DNA of 24,038 bases from Planctomycetota bacterium (GTDB taxonomy: Bacteria > Planctomycetota > Planctomycetia > Pirellulales > Pirellulaceae): positions 1-24,038 of the forward strand of contig JAJRVM010000093.1 of the NCBI GenBank assembly GCA_024277285.1. The letters run 5' to 3'. The position numbers and the translations under genes are program-made. Below, one piece after another: positions 7,167 to 14,818 of this stretch (within the stretch, counting starts at the first letter, position 1; every line of letters begins with the position of its first letter). The notes under the pieces were generated by a model. That model was not told the DNA's origin and did no database searches. It saw nothing but the letters and a program-made list of their open reading frames with translations.

Positions 7167-7869
7167 AATGTCTCGGTCCTTGGTTTGGCCAGGAAAACCC
7201 CTATCTTAGCGAAAATGTGCGCCGTTTGCATCGGGCGAGTACTTGCCGGAATCTCCCATGGTTCGGCTCCCGTTTGCGCGCCCCCGAAACTCGCGTTTCA
7301 CTGTGGCTAGGCGATCTGAGCAAACCACAGGTTTTGCTGCAATACAGGAACGCACGCGCACGAGTGCACCAACGTTGGGGACGACGCGGTCTGGGACGAT
7401 ATTGTCACATGCTCGTGGCAACTCTCGGAATTGGGTGATCGTGACAAGTTTCACTTGCCTCCAAGTCGCCTTGCTTGGCAATTCGACACTTTGGCCGTCG
7501 GTAGTTGGGCGTGTCTCGATATCTGGCATCGAGGTCTGGGAGATGGGGGCGCGATCTAATAAGCCTGGCACGAACGGTGCCATGGCGGGGCCGCTCAAGG
7601 GCTGTGGCAGTGGGCGATGCATGGACGGCCGACGGGAGCCAAACTCGGACAGGAGGGATGAAAGTGCGACCGCAGATCAGCGCTTTGTCGAGCGTTTGCC
7701 AAGCCGGGCGGCATGCTCAATCGATACGGCGATCGTCGTCGACAATTTGCCCATTTTTTCTCTCCAAGTAACGCGTCAATCCCCATTTGGCGGGAACCGC
7801 TGCCGCAACGGAGAATCTCTTTGGACGATACTGTGGCCAAGTATCGGTCATTTCCAAAATGACGTGATA
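7167..7869. other. About 700 bp without a recognisable gene
   Basis: This is the gap between the ilvD start and the stop of the last stress-protein gene. It must contain the ilvD promoter and the 3' end of the USP transcript. Frames of up to 216 codons exist on both strands, but their translations are Arg/Ser/Pro-rich, overlap each other and match nothing that I recognise. I saw no tRNA, strong terminator or repeat. A decayed gene or a small RNA cannot be excluded. Confidence 0.5.
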
Positions 7870-8781
7870 CTAGGGCGGGAAGAGCGCGTCTAGCAAGCTC
7901 AGGCCCGTTCCCTTTTTCTTCACCGCGATCAGTGGTATGTCTACCGACCTGATCAACCGCTCGGTGACGCTGCCCAGGAGCAGCGCGGCGCCAAGGGCTC
8001 TGCCTCGTGCCCCCACCACCAGCAGGTCTACCTGCTGCTCCACACTTGCTTGTGTGATCGCCTGCGACGGATTCTTCGCCAGCAACACCTGGGGCTTCAC
8101 CAAGCACCCGTTGAGGTCACGATTCTTGATGAACATTTGGCACTTGTTTTCCACGTCCGACCGCATGAGCTCCGCGAACTGTTCGTGGGAAACGTCCGAT
8201 CCCAGATAGCGACTAGGTACTTTGAAAGCGTGCAAGCATCCGATTTCCGGCACCGCACAGGCTTTGCAAAACGCGATCGCTACGTCCATCGCGTCGCTAG
8301 AGTGTTCTGAGAAATCGACGGGCACGAGAATCTTTGTTATCTGCGGCTTGGAGCCTTCGGGAACGATCATGACCGAACATGGGGCCTTCCGGGCTAGATT
8401 CTCTTGCAGCATGCCGCTCTTTTGGTGTTCTTTGGTTTTCCCGACCAGTATCAGGTCGATTTCTTTCTGCCGGGTCAGTCGTAGGATCTCCACCAGCGGT
8501 GCTCCTGCGACAACCTCAAACGCCACCTCCGTCTCCGGGTGGCAGGAGAAGCGTTCTTCGACCATTTCCCCCATTTGTTTCGCCAAATGTTCGTCGACTG
8601 GCTCGAGCAATTCAGGGTATGCTTTGCGAATCGACTCGGGAATCTCCAGACTGCGGGCAACGTGAACGAAGTAGGTTTTCTCTGCCTTCGCCATACGACT
8701 GACCATTGCAGCGTACTCGATTGTCGTTCGATCGCGTTCGGCTCCAGCGAGGCCAACGAGCAGACGTTTGTATCTGTACAT
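7870..8781 (-). CDS. Tandem universal stress protein (two USP domains)
   Basis: A 303-aa cytoplasmic protein with two USP alpha/beta domains, roughly residues 3-145 (MYRYKRLLVGLAG start, APCSVMIVP end) and 149-290 (ITKILVPVDFSEHSSDAMDVA to IPLIAVKK). The second domain keeps the canonical ATP-binding pattern G-x2-G-x9-G-S in VVGARGRALGAALLLGSVTE. The first has a degenerate loop. The ATG at 8781 is preceded by GGAAGGAG at a 7-base spacing, which rules out the longer frame. The upstream USP gene ends 44 bp before, so the two are probably co-transcribed from the candidate sigma54 promoter at 9875-9890. USP proteins bind ATP or other ligands and support survival under starvation or hypoxia; the specific client is unknown. 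Confidence 0.92.
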   Translation of the reverse strand: MYRYKRLLVGLAGAERDRTTIEYAAMVSRMAKAEKTYFVHVARSLEIPESIRKAYPELLEPVDEHLAKQMGEMVEERFSCHPETEVAFEVVAGAPLVEILRLTRQKEIDLILVGKTKEHQKSGMLQENLARKAPCSVMIVPEGSKPQITKILVPVDFSEHSSDAMDVAIAFCKACAVPEIGCLHAFKVPSRYLGSDVSHEQFAELMRSDVENKCQMFIKNRDLNGCLVKPQVLLAKNPSQAITQASVEQQVDLLVVGARGRALGAALLLGSVTERLIRSVDIPLIAVKKKGTGLSLLDALFPP

Positions 8782-8825
8782 GAGCCACTCCTTCCTGAAT
8801 TTCCACACGGCCTGAAAATGGGCGT

Positions 8826-9785
8826 TCAATTCACCGTTAAACTGATCGGCGAAACAAATCCGTCCGGTTTGACGGTCAGCACCGAACATGTCACATTCCG
8901 AAGAACGCTTTCGGCGGTATTGCCGATGAAGAAGCCGGCCACACCGGTGCGGCAGACGGTCCCCAAGACGATCAGATCAATCTGCTGCTCTTGAGCCAGA
9001 TTAGGGAGTACGTAGTCCGCATCACCTTTCACCAGGTGAACTCGCGAAATCACGGTTCCCAACTCCGAGTTATCAAGAAGTTTGCCAAGCTGCCGTTCAT
9101 GCCGTTGCCGTTCCTCACGGACCAGCGCATCCACTTTCGCTTCGTTCAGGTGCGCCTGAGCGCTTCTGAACAGAGATTCCCCGTACAGCGTCCACGCATG
9201 AACGATGTGAAGCTCGCTTTGTTCCAGTGTGGCCAGGGAGGTTGCGAGGCCCATGATCTTCGTGTTTAGCGCGTCATGCTCCACTGCAGAATCGTGCGGA
9301 TCGGTGTCGACCGCAGCCAGTATTCGAGCAAACCGTTTGCCAGGAGTGGGTTTCACGACCCAGACGGGGCAAGGGCATTTGCGCATCAGATGCAGTGACG
9401 TATTGCAAAAAAAGGGAGCCCTCAGTCCACCCTCATGTTCCGCGGTCATGATTACGAGATCATGTTGTTCGCGCAGCACTTCGCGAATGATTTCTAAGAA
9501 CGCAGTACCCGAAAGCACCTTCGTATCAACGCGCGTGCGTGCCATTCGCACGGGCGCTAGCAGTTCAGCCAACTGCTCATGCGCTGCCTGAATGACCATC
9601 TCATGCACGTCCGAAACGGACATGACTTTAGCGAATTCACGAGCTTCCCGAGGCCGCGGCCCGACCATCTTGACCACCGTTAGCTTCGCGTCGTTTTCCT
9701 TTGCTAGCGTTACGGCGCGGTCAAGAGCCGCCTGGTTGTCGGCCACAGGGGCAAGGACCAGCAGGACTTTCTTGAATCGCTGCAT
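8826..9785 (-). CDS. UspE-like tandem universal stress protein
   Basis: A 319-aa protein with two USP domains. The start MQRFKKVLLVL at 9785 is chosen by analogy with its paralogue at 11767-12699 (MKRFKNILFV) and because AGGGGG precedes it. The first domain ends in SLHLMRKCPCPVWVVKP. The second ends in LGTVCRTGVAGFFIGNTAESVL..CSVLTVKPDGF, close to the UspE signature, but with Cys in place of the second Gly of the usual GTVGRTG nucleotide loop. The gene is first in a two-gene unit with the USP gene at 7870-8781, and a candidate sigma54 promoter lies about 79 bp upstream. Its architecture fits a ligand-binding stress protein; the exact role is unknown. Confidence 0.92.
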   Translation of the reverse strand: MQRFKKVLLVLAPVADNQAALDRAVTLAKENDAKLTVVKMVGPRPREAREFAKVMSVSDVHEMVIQAAHEQLAELLAPVRMARTRVDTKVLSGTAFLEIIREVLREQHDLVIMTAEHEGGLRAPFFCNTSLHLMRKCPCPVWVVKPTPGKRFARILAAVDTDPHDSAVEHDALNTKIMGLATSLATLEQSELHIVHAWTLYGESLFRSAQAHLNEAKVDALVREERQRHERQLGKLLDNSELGTVISRVHLVKGDADYVLPNLAQEQQIDLIVLGTVCRTGVAGFFIGNTAESVLRNVTCSVLTVKPDGFVSPISLTVN

Positions 9786-9874
9786 TTCGGGGACCCCCTT
9801 TTTATCTTCCGGTTCCAATTGAAGAAGTCGCTTCTACTATGAGGCTTCGCTCTGACCGTCTTTGCACGTCTGCT

Positions 9875-9890
9875 CGCAACCCCAATGCCT
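9875..9890 (-). promoter_or_regulatory. Candidate sigma54 promoter (P3) for the two USP genes
   Basis: On the minus strand the sequence reads AGGCATTGGGGTTGCG. It has GG and GC exactly 10 bases apart and matches 8 of the 12 defined positions of TGGCACGNNNNTTGCW. The predicted start is near 9864, giving a leader of about 79 bases. It lies in the only intergenic space of this unit (9786-9956). It is the weakest of three such sites, and its meaning rests on the other two plus the nearby sigma54 activator. Confidence 0.45.
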
Positions 9891-9956
9891 CGCACCTCGC
9901 TGCGGCTTGTCGCTGTCAAATGCCACGCAAGTGGTTTCTGGACAGAGCTAGGAGTG

Positions 9957-11117
9957 TTAACGGTGTCGACCGAGCACGGGATGTCGGCCCCGAATTTCAG
10001 CTTCGATCTTCATGTCCCAAAGGTGGCGCACGATATCGTGTGCATGCTTCTCGCACTTAACCGCCTCTTCGTGTTGACCCAAACGCCGATGTGCGGCAGC
10101 CATTCCCTCCCATGCCGGAGCATACATCATGTCTCTGGTGACACATCGTTGGAATTGGTTCACGGCTTCTGCGGGAAACCCGTTTTCCAGTAGTTCATGC
10201 CCGAGCGCTAGCTGCGCCGCAAGGTTTGCGATTTCGGCGTCCAAGCGCAACCGGATCGCGTGTTCTGATTTGACCGTAACGATGGAACAGGGCATCTCCT
10301 GAGCGACGCGCCGCGTAACGCTACCGATTAAGATCCGTGAAATCTCCGTTCTTCCCACAGTACCCATGACAAGCAGGTCCGATCGGATTTCAGTGGCGAC
10401 TGCCACGATTTCTCGATGTGGTGTACCACGGCGTATGAGTTTGTCCCGGCGAACGTCGTAGAAGTCAAAACCCTCGAGGAACTGATCAAGTTGAGGCAGT
10501 TGCTCTCGTACACATTCCTCCTCTGCCACGATAGCATCAGGCGCGAAGCGACCGTAGTATTCCGGCAGGCCTTGGAGCACGGTAAGGACCGTCAATGTGG
10601 CCCGAAACTGGCGTGCCAAATGAATGGCGTTTTCGAGCGCGCAAGCGGACGAAGGGGAGCAGTCGACCGGACAAAGAATCGTCTGGACTTGAGCTGCAGC
10701 GTCTGGCTTCACGACCCAGACCGGTTTGGTTGTTCTGCGCCGAATTCTGGCCGCGGTCGTGCCCAACCGACCTGGCCCGCCATCGTCCGACTTGCCAGCC
10801 CCCATGATGACTACATTGACATCGCGTTCGGCTGCGTGCCGTTCAATCTGCTCGAATGGGACACCTCTCTCGACGACCGTCTCGACTTGCTCGATTCCCT
10901 CGGCTCGGATTCGTTGTGCGATCTCTTCCAAGTGGTTGTCGATTTTCCTTCTAAACATGCCTTGGAGATCGGAGCAGAAATCTACCGTTCCCGGCATTAC
11001 GTGAAGCAAGCATATCTGCGACTGGAATTGTTTTGCGACATAGACAGCAGTCGCGATGACGTTTTCTCCCGCCTGGGAGAAATCGGTCGGTACGAGAATC
11101 TTTTCCAAGAGTTTCAT
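9957..11117 (-). CDS. Universal stress protein fusion: USP-USP-TPR
   Basis: A 386-aa protein. USP domain 1 covers about residues 4-141 (MKLLEKILVPTDFSQAGENVIATA to TKPVWVVKPD) and has a degenerate loop. USP domain 2 covers about 144-283 and carries a canonical nucleotide loop, MGTVGRTEISRILIGSVTRR, with G-x2-G-x9-G-S. About 100 residues follow, containing at least one or two TPR-like helix pairs (LGHELLENGFPAEAVNQFQRCV and YAPAWEGMAAAHRRLGQHEEAVKCEKHA). A TPR tail suggests a protein partner for the stress sensor. GGGGAAGG precedes the ATG at 11117. It lies 95 bp after csrA and is probably co-transcribed with it from the sigma54-type promoter at 11509-11524. Confidence 0.9.
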   Translation of the reverse strand: MKLLEKILVPTDFSQAGENVIATAVYVAKQFQSQICLLHVMPGTVDFCSDLQGMFRRKIDNHLEEIAQRIRAEGIEQVETVVERGVPFEQIERHAAERDVNVVIMGAGKSDDGGPGRLGTTAARIRRRTTKPVWVVKPDAAAQVQTILCPVDCSPSSACALENAIHLARQFRATLTVLTVLQGLPEYYGRFAPDAIVAEEECVREQLPQLDQFLEGFDFYDVRRDKLIRRGTPHREIVAVATEIRSDLLVMGTVGRTEISRILIGSVTRRVAQEMPCSIVTVKSEHAIRLRLDAEIANLAAQLALGHELLENGFPAEAVNQFQRCVTRDMMYAPAWEGMAAAHRRLGQHEEAVKCEKHAHDIVRHLWDMKIEAEIRGRHPVLGRHR

Positions 11118-11212
11118 GGCCTTCCCCTTTCACGGTGGTAAGAAGACGTCGGGATCGGTCAAGCCGTGGTTCGTTTCATTCACGCCGCTCAGCGTCGCCT
11201 TGCTCAGCGTCA

Positions 11213-11443
11213 TCAACGATCGTTGTCGGTGTCCCGCGCGGCAGTCGTCGCTGCTTTCACATCCCTTAGCGCCGTTTTCGCGTTGCGACCTCTATCCCGA
11301 ATTTCGTGCCGTTGGATGGACACTTCTGGTGGGGCCGCGATTCCGAGTCGGACTCTCTTGCCGGTGATACCCAAGACCGTAACGGTTACACCACAGTCCG
11401 GCAGTACGAGTTCCTCGCCACGTTTCCGATTTAGGACTAACAT
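11213..11443 (-). CDS. csrA: CsrA/RsmA-type RNA-binding translational regulator
   Basis: A 76-aa protein. Residues 1-48 are a typical CsrA core: MLVLNRKRGEELVLPDCGVTVTVLGITGKRVRLGIAAPPEVSIQRHEI. L4 and R45 correspond to the RNA-contact residues L4 and R44 of the E. coli protein. The C-terminal tail (about 25 residues, RGRNAKTALRDVKAATTAARDTDNDR) is charged and longer than in most short CsrAs. CsrA dimers bind GGA-containing leaders and control translation or stability of mRNAs for metabolism and stress. AAAGGAAC lies 8 bases before the start, a purine-rich leader that could itself be bound. It is transcribed together with the USP-TPR gene. Confidence 0.95.
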   Translation of the reverse strand: MLVLNRKRGEELVLPDCGVTVTVLGITGKRVRLGIAAPPEVSIQRHEIRDRGRNAKTALRDVKAATTAARDTDNDR

Positions 11444-11508
11444 CGCGGAAGTTCCTTTCCTTCTCGCCGTCGAACTACGGATTGACCAAACCTCGATCAG
11501 ATAACCTC

Positions 11509-11524
11509 TGCAATTCGTGTGCCG
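11509..11524 (-). promoter_or_regulatory. Candidate sigma54 promoter (P2) for csrA and the USP-TPR gene
   Basis: The minus strand reads CGGCACACGAATTGCA, matching 10 of the 12 defined positions of TGGCACGNNNNTTGCW with correct GG-to-GC spacing. The predicted start is near 11498, a leader of about 55 bases to csrA. It lies in the intergenic space after the UspE-like gene. An 18-bp palindrome lies about 132 bp upstream of the predicted start, as expected for an enhancer site. Confidence 0.65.
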
Positions 11525-11621
11525 GACCGTGAAGTCGTGACACGTTTTGACCTAAGTACGGTCCACGCAACGAAATTACGTTCATTTGCTCACTGCGTCC
11601 GGAGGCAATGACCGTCGTTGT

Positions 11622-11639
11622 GTGTCGGCGAACTGACAC
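11622..11639. promoter_or_regulatory. Palindrome U2, candidate activator (enhancer) site for P2
   Basis: GTGTCGGCGAACTGACAC has outer arms GTGTC/GACAC that pair perfectly, one G-T, then a G-C pair. It shares 13 of 18 positions with the palindrome at 13377-13394, including GTGTC, the central A and CTGAC. Its centre is about 132 bp upstream of the predicted P2 start. Both are intergenic. Confidence 0.5.
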
Positions 11640-11665
11640 CACGTTGAAAAGCGGACGCATTCATT

Positions 11666-11682
11666 GCTAGGCAGAGCCTAGC
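11666..11682. terminator. 7-bp perfect hairpin after the UspE-like gene
   Basis: GCTAGGC pairs with GCCTAGC over an AGA loop, about 85 bases after the stop of the UspE-like gene at 11767. It could end that transcript, although no long T-run follows on the minus strand. A 4-bp CTGG/CCAG hairpin lies beside it. Confidence 0.35.
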
Positions 11683-11704
11683 TGGACAGCGCCAGTTAGC
11701 CGCC

Positions 11705-11733
11705 CAATGACGAATGACGAAACACCCAATGAC
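11705..11733. repeat. Short TGACGAATGACGAA-type direct repeat
   Basis: The stretch CAATGACGAATGACGAA followed by CACCCAATGACC contains iterated AATGAC words. I associate such (A)ATGACGA runs with dispersed non-coding repeats in planctomycetes. No function is implied. Confidence 0.4.
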
Positions 11734-11766
11734 CAAGAACGCCGGCTACCGAGGGCGCGAAACCGA

Positions 11767-12699
11767 TTACAAGACCGGCGTCAGGAAGCGATCTGGCTTT
11801 ACTGTCAGCACGGAGCACTCCACCTGCTGCAACACTTCTTCGGCAGTGTTCCCAATAAAGAAACCGGCAACCCCCGTTCGGCAAACGGTTCCCATAATCA
11901 GAAGATCTGCTCGGACGTGCTCGACCAGAGCGGGAATAACCGCTGCCGCCTTACCTTTCACAAGGTGCGTCTGAATATCCACTTCTGGCAGCGAGTACTG
12001 TTGTAGGAGTTGGTCAATCATGGTCCTGTGTCTACGATGCTCGCTCGTCACCCACTCCTCCGCGTTGTCTGCCGAGATGCGATTGCGCAGTAGTTCTTCG
12101 CCAAACAAATTCCATGCATGTACGATATGCAATGTGCTTCTTTCCATCTGGCTCAGAGATGTTGCCAAGTCCATGATCTTTGTGTCGAGGTGATTCGCAT
12201 CTTCGTTAAAAGAATCCGGATCAACCGCGGCCACGATCCGTTTGTATCGATTGTGACGCGTTGATTTCATCACCCAGACAGGGCACGGGCACTGTCGCAT
12301 GAGATGCATCGACGTACTGCCGAACAATTTTTGTTTCAAACCAGCGGCACGGTCCGTATCCTCGGTCGTCACAACCACCAAATCACGTTTCTTGCGGACA
12401 ACTTCGAGAATAATCTCCTGAAATGGTTTGCCGACAAGCACGTTCGTGTTGACGCGTGTTCCTTTCTTACGGAATGGGGCAACGAACTTCTCCAGCCGTT
12501 CCTTTCGGTCGTTCACGATCAATTGTTGCAGATCCTGAGGTGGTTTCACGGTTGCCACGATGCGCGCGCGCTGAGGCAATTCTTCGATGACATCAACCAC
12601 GGTCAATTGCGCACGGTTTGTTTTTGCCAACGCCAACGCACGTTTGAGCGCACTCCTGTCTTGGTCGGAAACGAAAAGAATGTTCTTGAATCGTTTCAT
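11767..12699 (-). CDS. UspE-like tandem universal stress protein (paralogue of the one at 8826-9785)
   Basis: A 310-aa protein with two USP domains, about residues 1-145 (MKRFKNILFVSDQDRSALKRAL to MRQCPCPVWVMKS) and 150-305. Its nucleotide loop, MGTVCRTGVAGFFIGNTAEEVLQQVECSVLTVKPDRF, is nearly identical to the paralogue, including Cys where UspE has Gly. The two genes look like products of an old duplication. AAGGAG lies 11 bases before the ATG. It is 77 bp after the receiver gene and probably in its transcript. The role is likely ligand-dependent stress adaptation, with the specific client unknown. Confidence 0.93.
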   Translation of the reverse strand: MKRFKNILFVSDQDRSALKRALALAKTNRAQLTVVDVIEELPQRARIVATVKPPQDLQQLIVNDRKERLEKFVAPFRKKGTRVNTNVLVGKPFQEIILEVVRKKRDLVVVTTEDTDRAAGLKQKLFGSTSMHLMRQCPCPVWVMKSTRHNRYKRIVAAVDPDSFNEDANHLDTKIMDLATSLSQMERSTLHIVHAWNLFGEELLRNRISADNAEEWVTSEHRRHRTMIDQLLQQYSLPEVDIQTHLVKGKAAAVIPALVEHVRADLLIMGTVCRTGVAGFFIGNTAEEVLQQVECSVLTVKPDRFLTPVL

Positions 12700-12776
12700 C
12701 GGTTATCGTTCTCCTTCTTGAGCGGTGGCCAAGGAAGTTCATTGCGTTAGAAACTAAACCGAAACGGGTTTCTGAA

Positions 12777-13175
12777 TCAGAGTGGTGGTAGCCCCAGGCG
12801 GAAAAGCTTGTTGCCCTTCCGTGCGGCCAAAGATCTGCGGATTGCGAGTTTCAATTCCGAGAGATCCTCTGACTTCTCGACACAGATGGCTGCGAGTCGA
12901 CTGCGCCGGTCGGTGAGACAATCTTCATCGTTGGCGGTAAATAGAATGACTGGAACGCCCGGGGCGAGCGCGTGGATCGCTTCAACGGCATCAAGGCCAC
13001 CGACTCGTGGCATGCGAAGATCCAGGACGACCAAATCAGGTGTTGCTTGCTCAACGATGTCAATTGCCTCCTGGCCATCGCGCGCCAGGACGACATCGTA
13101 TCCTTCATCTTCAAGTTCCTGTTTGCAGAAGTCGCGAATGCTTTTCTGGTCGTCGGCCAATAGAATCGTTGCCAT
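12777..13175 (-). CDS. Single-domain response regulator (CheY-like receiver)
   Basis: A 132-aa protein made of one receiver domain and no output domain. Key residues are present: acidic pair D8/D9 (LLADDQ), phospho-acceptor D52 (LVVLDLRMP), T80 (ILFTAND) and K101 (VEKSEDL). The C-terminal tail (RKGNKLFRLGLPPL) is short and without known motifs. AGGTGA precedes the ATG. It heads a unit with a UspE-like gene behind a strong candidate sigma54 promoter. It may be a second phosphate acceptor for the nearby kinase, or a feedback element, because it lies downstream of that kinase's own activator. Its partner cannot be settled from sequence. Confidence 0.93.
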   Translation of the reverse strand: MATILLADDQKSIRDFCKQELEDEGYDVVLARDGQEAIDIVEQATPDLVVLDLRMPRVGGLDAVEAIHALAPGVPVILFTANDEDCLTDRRSRLAAICVEKSEDLSELKLAIRRSLAARKGNKLFRLGLPPL

Positions 13176-13241
13176 GGTTCACCTATCATCTCGCCTGAAT
13201 ACCGATGTGACGTGGCCGTGATACGTTGCAGATCATCTCCT

Positions 13242-13257
13242 TGCAAACACGATGCCA
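13242..13257 (-). promoter_or_regulatory. Candidate sigma54 promoter (P1) for the receiver and UspE-like genes
   Basis: The minus strand reads TGGCATCGTGTTTGCA, with TGGCA and TTGCA blocks at exact sigma54 spacing (10 of 12 defined positions). The predicted start is near 13231, giving a leader of about 56 bases, almost the same as for P2. It is intergenic, between the NtrC-type regulator and the receiver gene. Confidence 0.65.
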
Positions 13258-13376
13258 AACCCTAACGACCAAATGCCCAGTTGGTTGCAAGTCGGGCATG
13301 TACCGCGGGATGGGACACCATAATACGCTCGGCAGCGTCTTGCAGAATGACCTGCGCGTGGCAATCGATCGACAGC

Positions 13377-13394
13377 GTGTCAGGAACCTGACGC
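13377..13394. promoter_or_regulatory. Palindrome U1, candidate activator (enhancer) site for P1
   Basis: GTGTCAGGAACCTGACGC contains a perfect GTCAGG-AA-CCTGAC core. It resembles the palindrome at 11622-11639 at 13 of 18 positions. Its centre is about 154 bp upstream of the predicted P1 start. It touches the stop codon of the NtrC-type gene, so it could instead help end that transcript, but a two-base loop makes a simple RNA hairpin unlikely. Confidence 0.5.
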
Positions 13395-14818
13395 TATTTG
13401 TCGCTTTTGGTGTGAAGGCCGTGTTTTTGCATTTTGGCATGAAGGGTGGGACGCGTCAGACCAAGCAACTGGGCTGCTCGAGTCTGATTGCCTTTGGTCC
13501 GGCGGAGGGCATCGGCCAGCAACATGCGTTCGACTTTCTCCAAGAACTGTTCGCAGGTACCGGCTCCTCCGTGCGCGTCGAGCCACCGTTGAACGATATT
13601 CAACATCCGGTCGTGGTCGAGGTCGGCCGTACCTGTCGGTCCCTGGCCACGGTCGGGAGCCAGCGTGAGTTGCAGGTCCGTCGCTTGCAGAGAACGCCCC
13701 TTGGTTTGGATTATCGCTCGCTGGATACAGTGTTGAAGCTCACGAATATTTCCCGGCCAGGAGTGGTGTTGCAGAAGCGAGACAGCATCTTCAGATATTG
13801 GCGGGCTATCGACGTTGAGTTCTCGCGCTGATCGCTCCAAGAAGTATTGGACCAGCGCGGGAATGTCCTCGCGTCTTTCTCGCAATGGAGGCACTCTGAT
13901 CGTGACGACGTCCAGGCGATAGTAGAGGTCTTCCCGAAAGGCACTTTCCGCGATGGCAATCTCCAAATCTCGATTCGTGGCGGTCAGCACGCGCACATTG
14001 ACGCGGATCGTCCGGTTACCACCGAGTCGCTCGAATTCCTGCTCTTGCAATACACGCAGGATTTTGGCCTGAATACTCAGCGGCATGTCACCGATCTCAT
14101 CAAGGAACACGGTGCCGCCGTCAGCCTGTTCGAACTTACCGATGCGGCGCGCCGTTGCTCCGGTAAACGCGCCTTTTTCATAACCGAACAGCTCGCTTTC
14201 CAGAAGCGTCTCGGGAATGGCGACACAATTGACGACGGAAAGGGGGGCATCACTGCGTAGGCTGTGTTGGTATATCGCCTGCGCGACCAGTTCCTTGCCA
14301 GTCCCCGACTCGCCCCGGATGAGCACGGTGGCATCGGTTTGCGCGACACGTCCGATGGCCTTGTAGACTTCCTGCATGGGTGCACTTTGGCCGATGATGG
14401 CATCGCTGCTCGCAACGTCGCCTTTTCGACCAAGCGCGACATGGCACTTCATGAGCCGGGCACACTGCAGTGCCTTTTCGATCGTTTGGAGCATGTCGGC
14501 CGGTTCAAACGGTTTCAGGTGGTAATCAAAGGCACCCCGTTTGGTGGCTTCTACGGCAGTCTCCATCGTTCCTTGGCCGGTCATCATGATGACCGGCAAC
14601 TTCGGATGTCCGTCCTTGATCTTCTTGAGCGCGTCGAGCCCACTCATACCCGGCATGCGGATATCCAGAATCACCAGATCGAATTGTTCGGTCTCGATGC
14701 GTTCCAAAGCCGCTTCGGCACGGCGGGCGGTGAGGACTTCATGCCCCTCGGTACCAAGTACTTCTTGGAATCCGGACAGCACGTTCCGTTCGTCGTCAAC
14801 TACCAGAATTCTGCTCAT
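13394..14818 (-). CDS. NtrC-family sigma54-dependent response regulator
   Basis: A 474-aa protein with three domains. A receiver (residues 1-120) has D8/D9, phospho-acceptor D52, T80 and K102. A sigma54-interacting AAA+ domain (about 140-370) has Walker A GESGTGKE (169-176), an intact GAFTGA loop (216-221), Walker B GGTVFLDE (234-241) and the arginine-finger region [13 protein letters not shown]-terminal Fis-type helix-turn-helix (about 443-468, [21 protein letters not shown]) binds DNA. The intact GAFTGA means it should contact sigma54. It starts inside the kinase gene (23-bp overlap), so the two are translationally coupled and form a pair. The likely targets are the three units downstream with -24/-12 promoters. 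Confidence 0.97.
   Translation of the reverse strand: MSRILVVDDERNVLSGFQEVLGTEGHEVLTARRAEAALERIETEQFDLVILDIRMPGMSGLDALKKIKDGHPKLPVIMMTGQGTMETAVEATKRGAFDYHLKPFEPADMLQTIEKALQCARLMKCHVALGRKGDVASSDAIIGQSAPMQEVYKAIGRVAQTDATVLIRGESGTGKELVAQAIYQHSLRSDAPLSVVNCVAIPETLLESELFGYEKGAFTGATARRIGKFEQADGGTVFLDEIGDMPLSIQAKILRVLQEQEFERLGGNRTIRVNVRVLTATNRDLEIAIAESAFREDLYYRLDVVTIRVPPLRERREDIPALVQYFLERSARELNVDSPPISEDAVSLLQHHSWPGNIRELQHCIQRAIIQTKGRSLQATDLQLTLAPDRGQGPTGTADLDHDRMLNIVQRWLDAHGGAGTCEQFLEKVERMLLADALRRTKGNQTRAAQLLGLTRPTLHAKMQKHGLHTKSDK

Noticed and set aside
7225..7285. tRNA-like GGTTCGGCTCCC arm
   Set aside because: No matching acceptor, D or anticodon arm could be drawn around it.
7243..7893. Plus-strand frame of 216 codons in the gap before ilvD
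   Set aside because: No ribosome site, no recognisable motif, and it runs into the end of the USP gene on the other strand; kept only as an unexplained gap.
9788..9797. GGGGACCCC palindrome over the ribosome site of the UspE-like gene
   Set aside because: A one- or two-base loop cannot close; the alternative three-pair hairpin is too weak to claim translational control.
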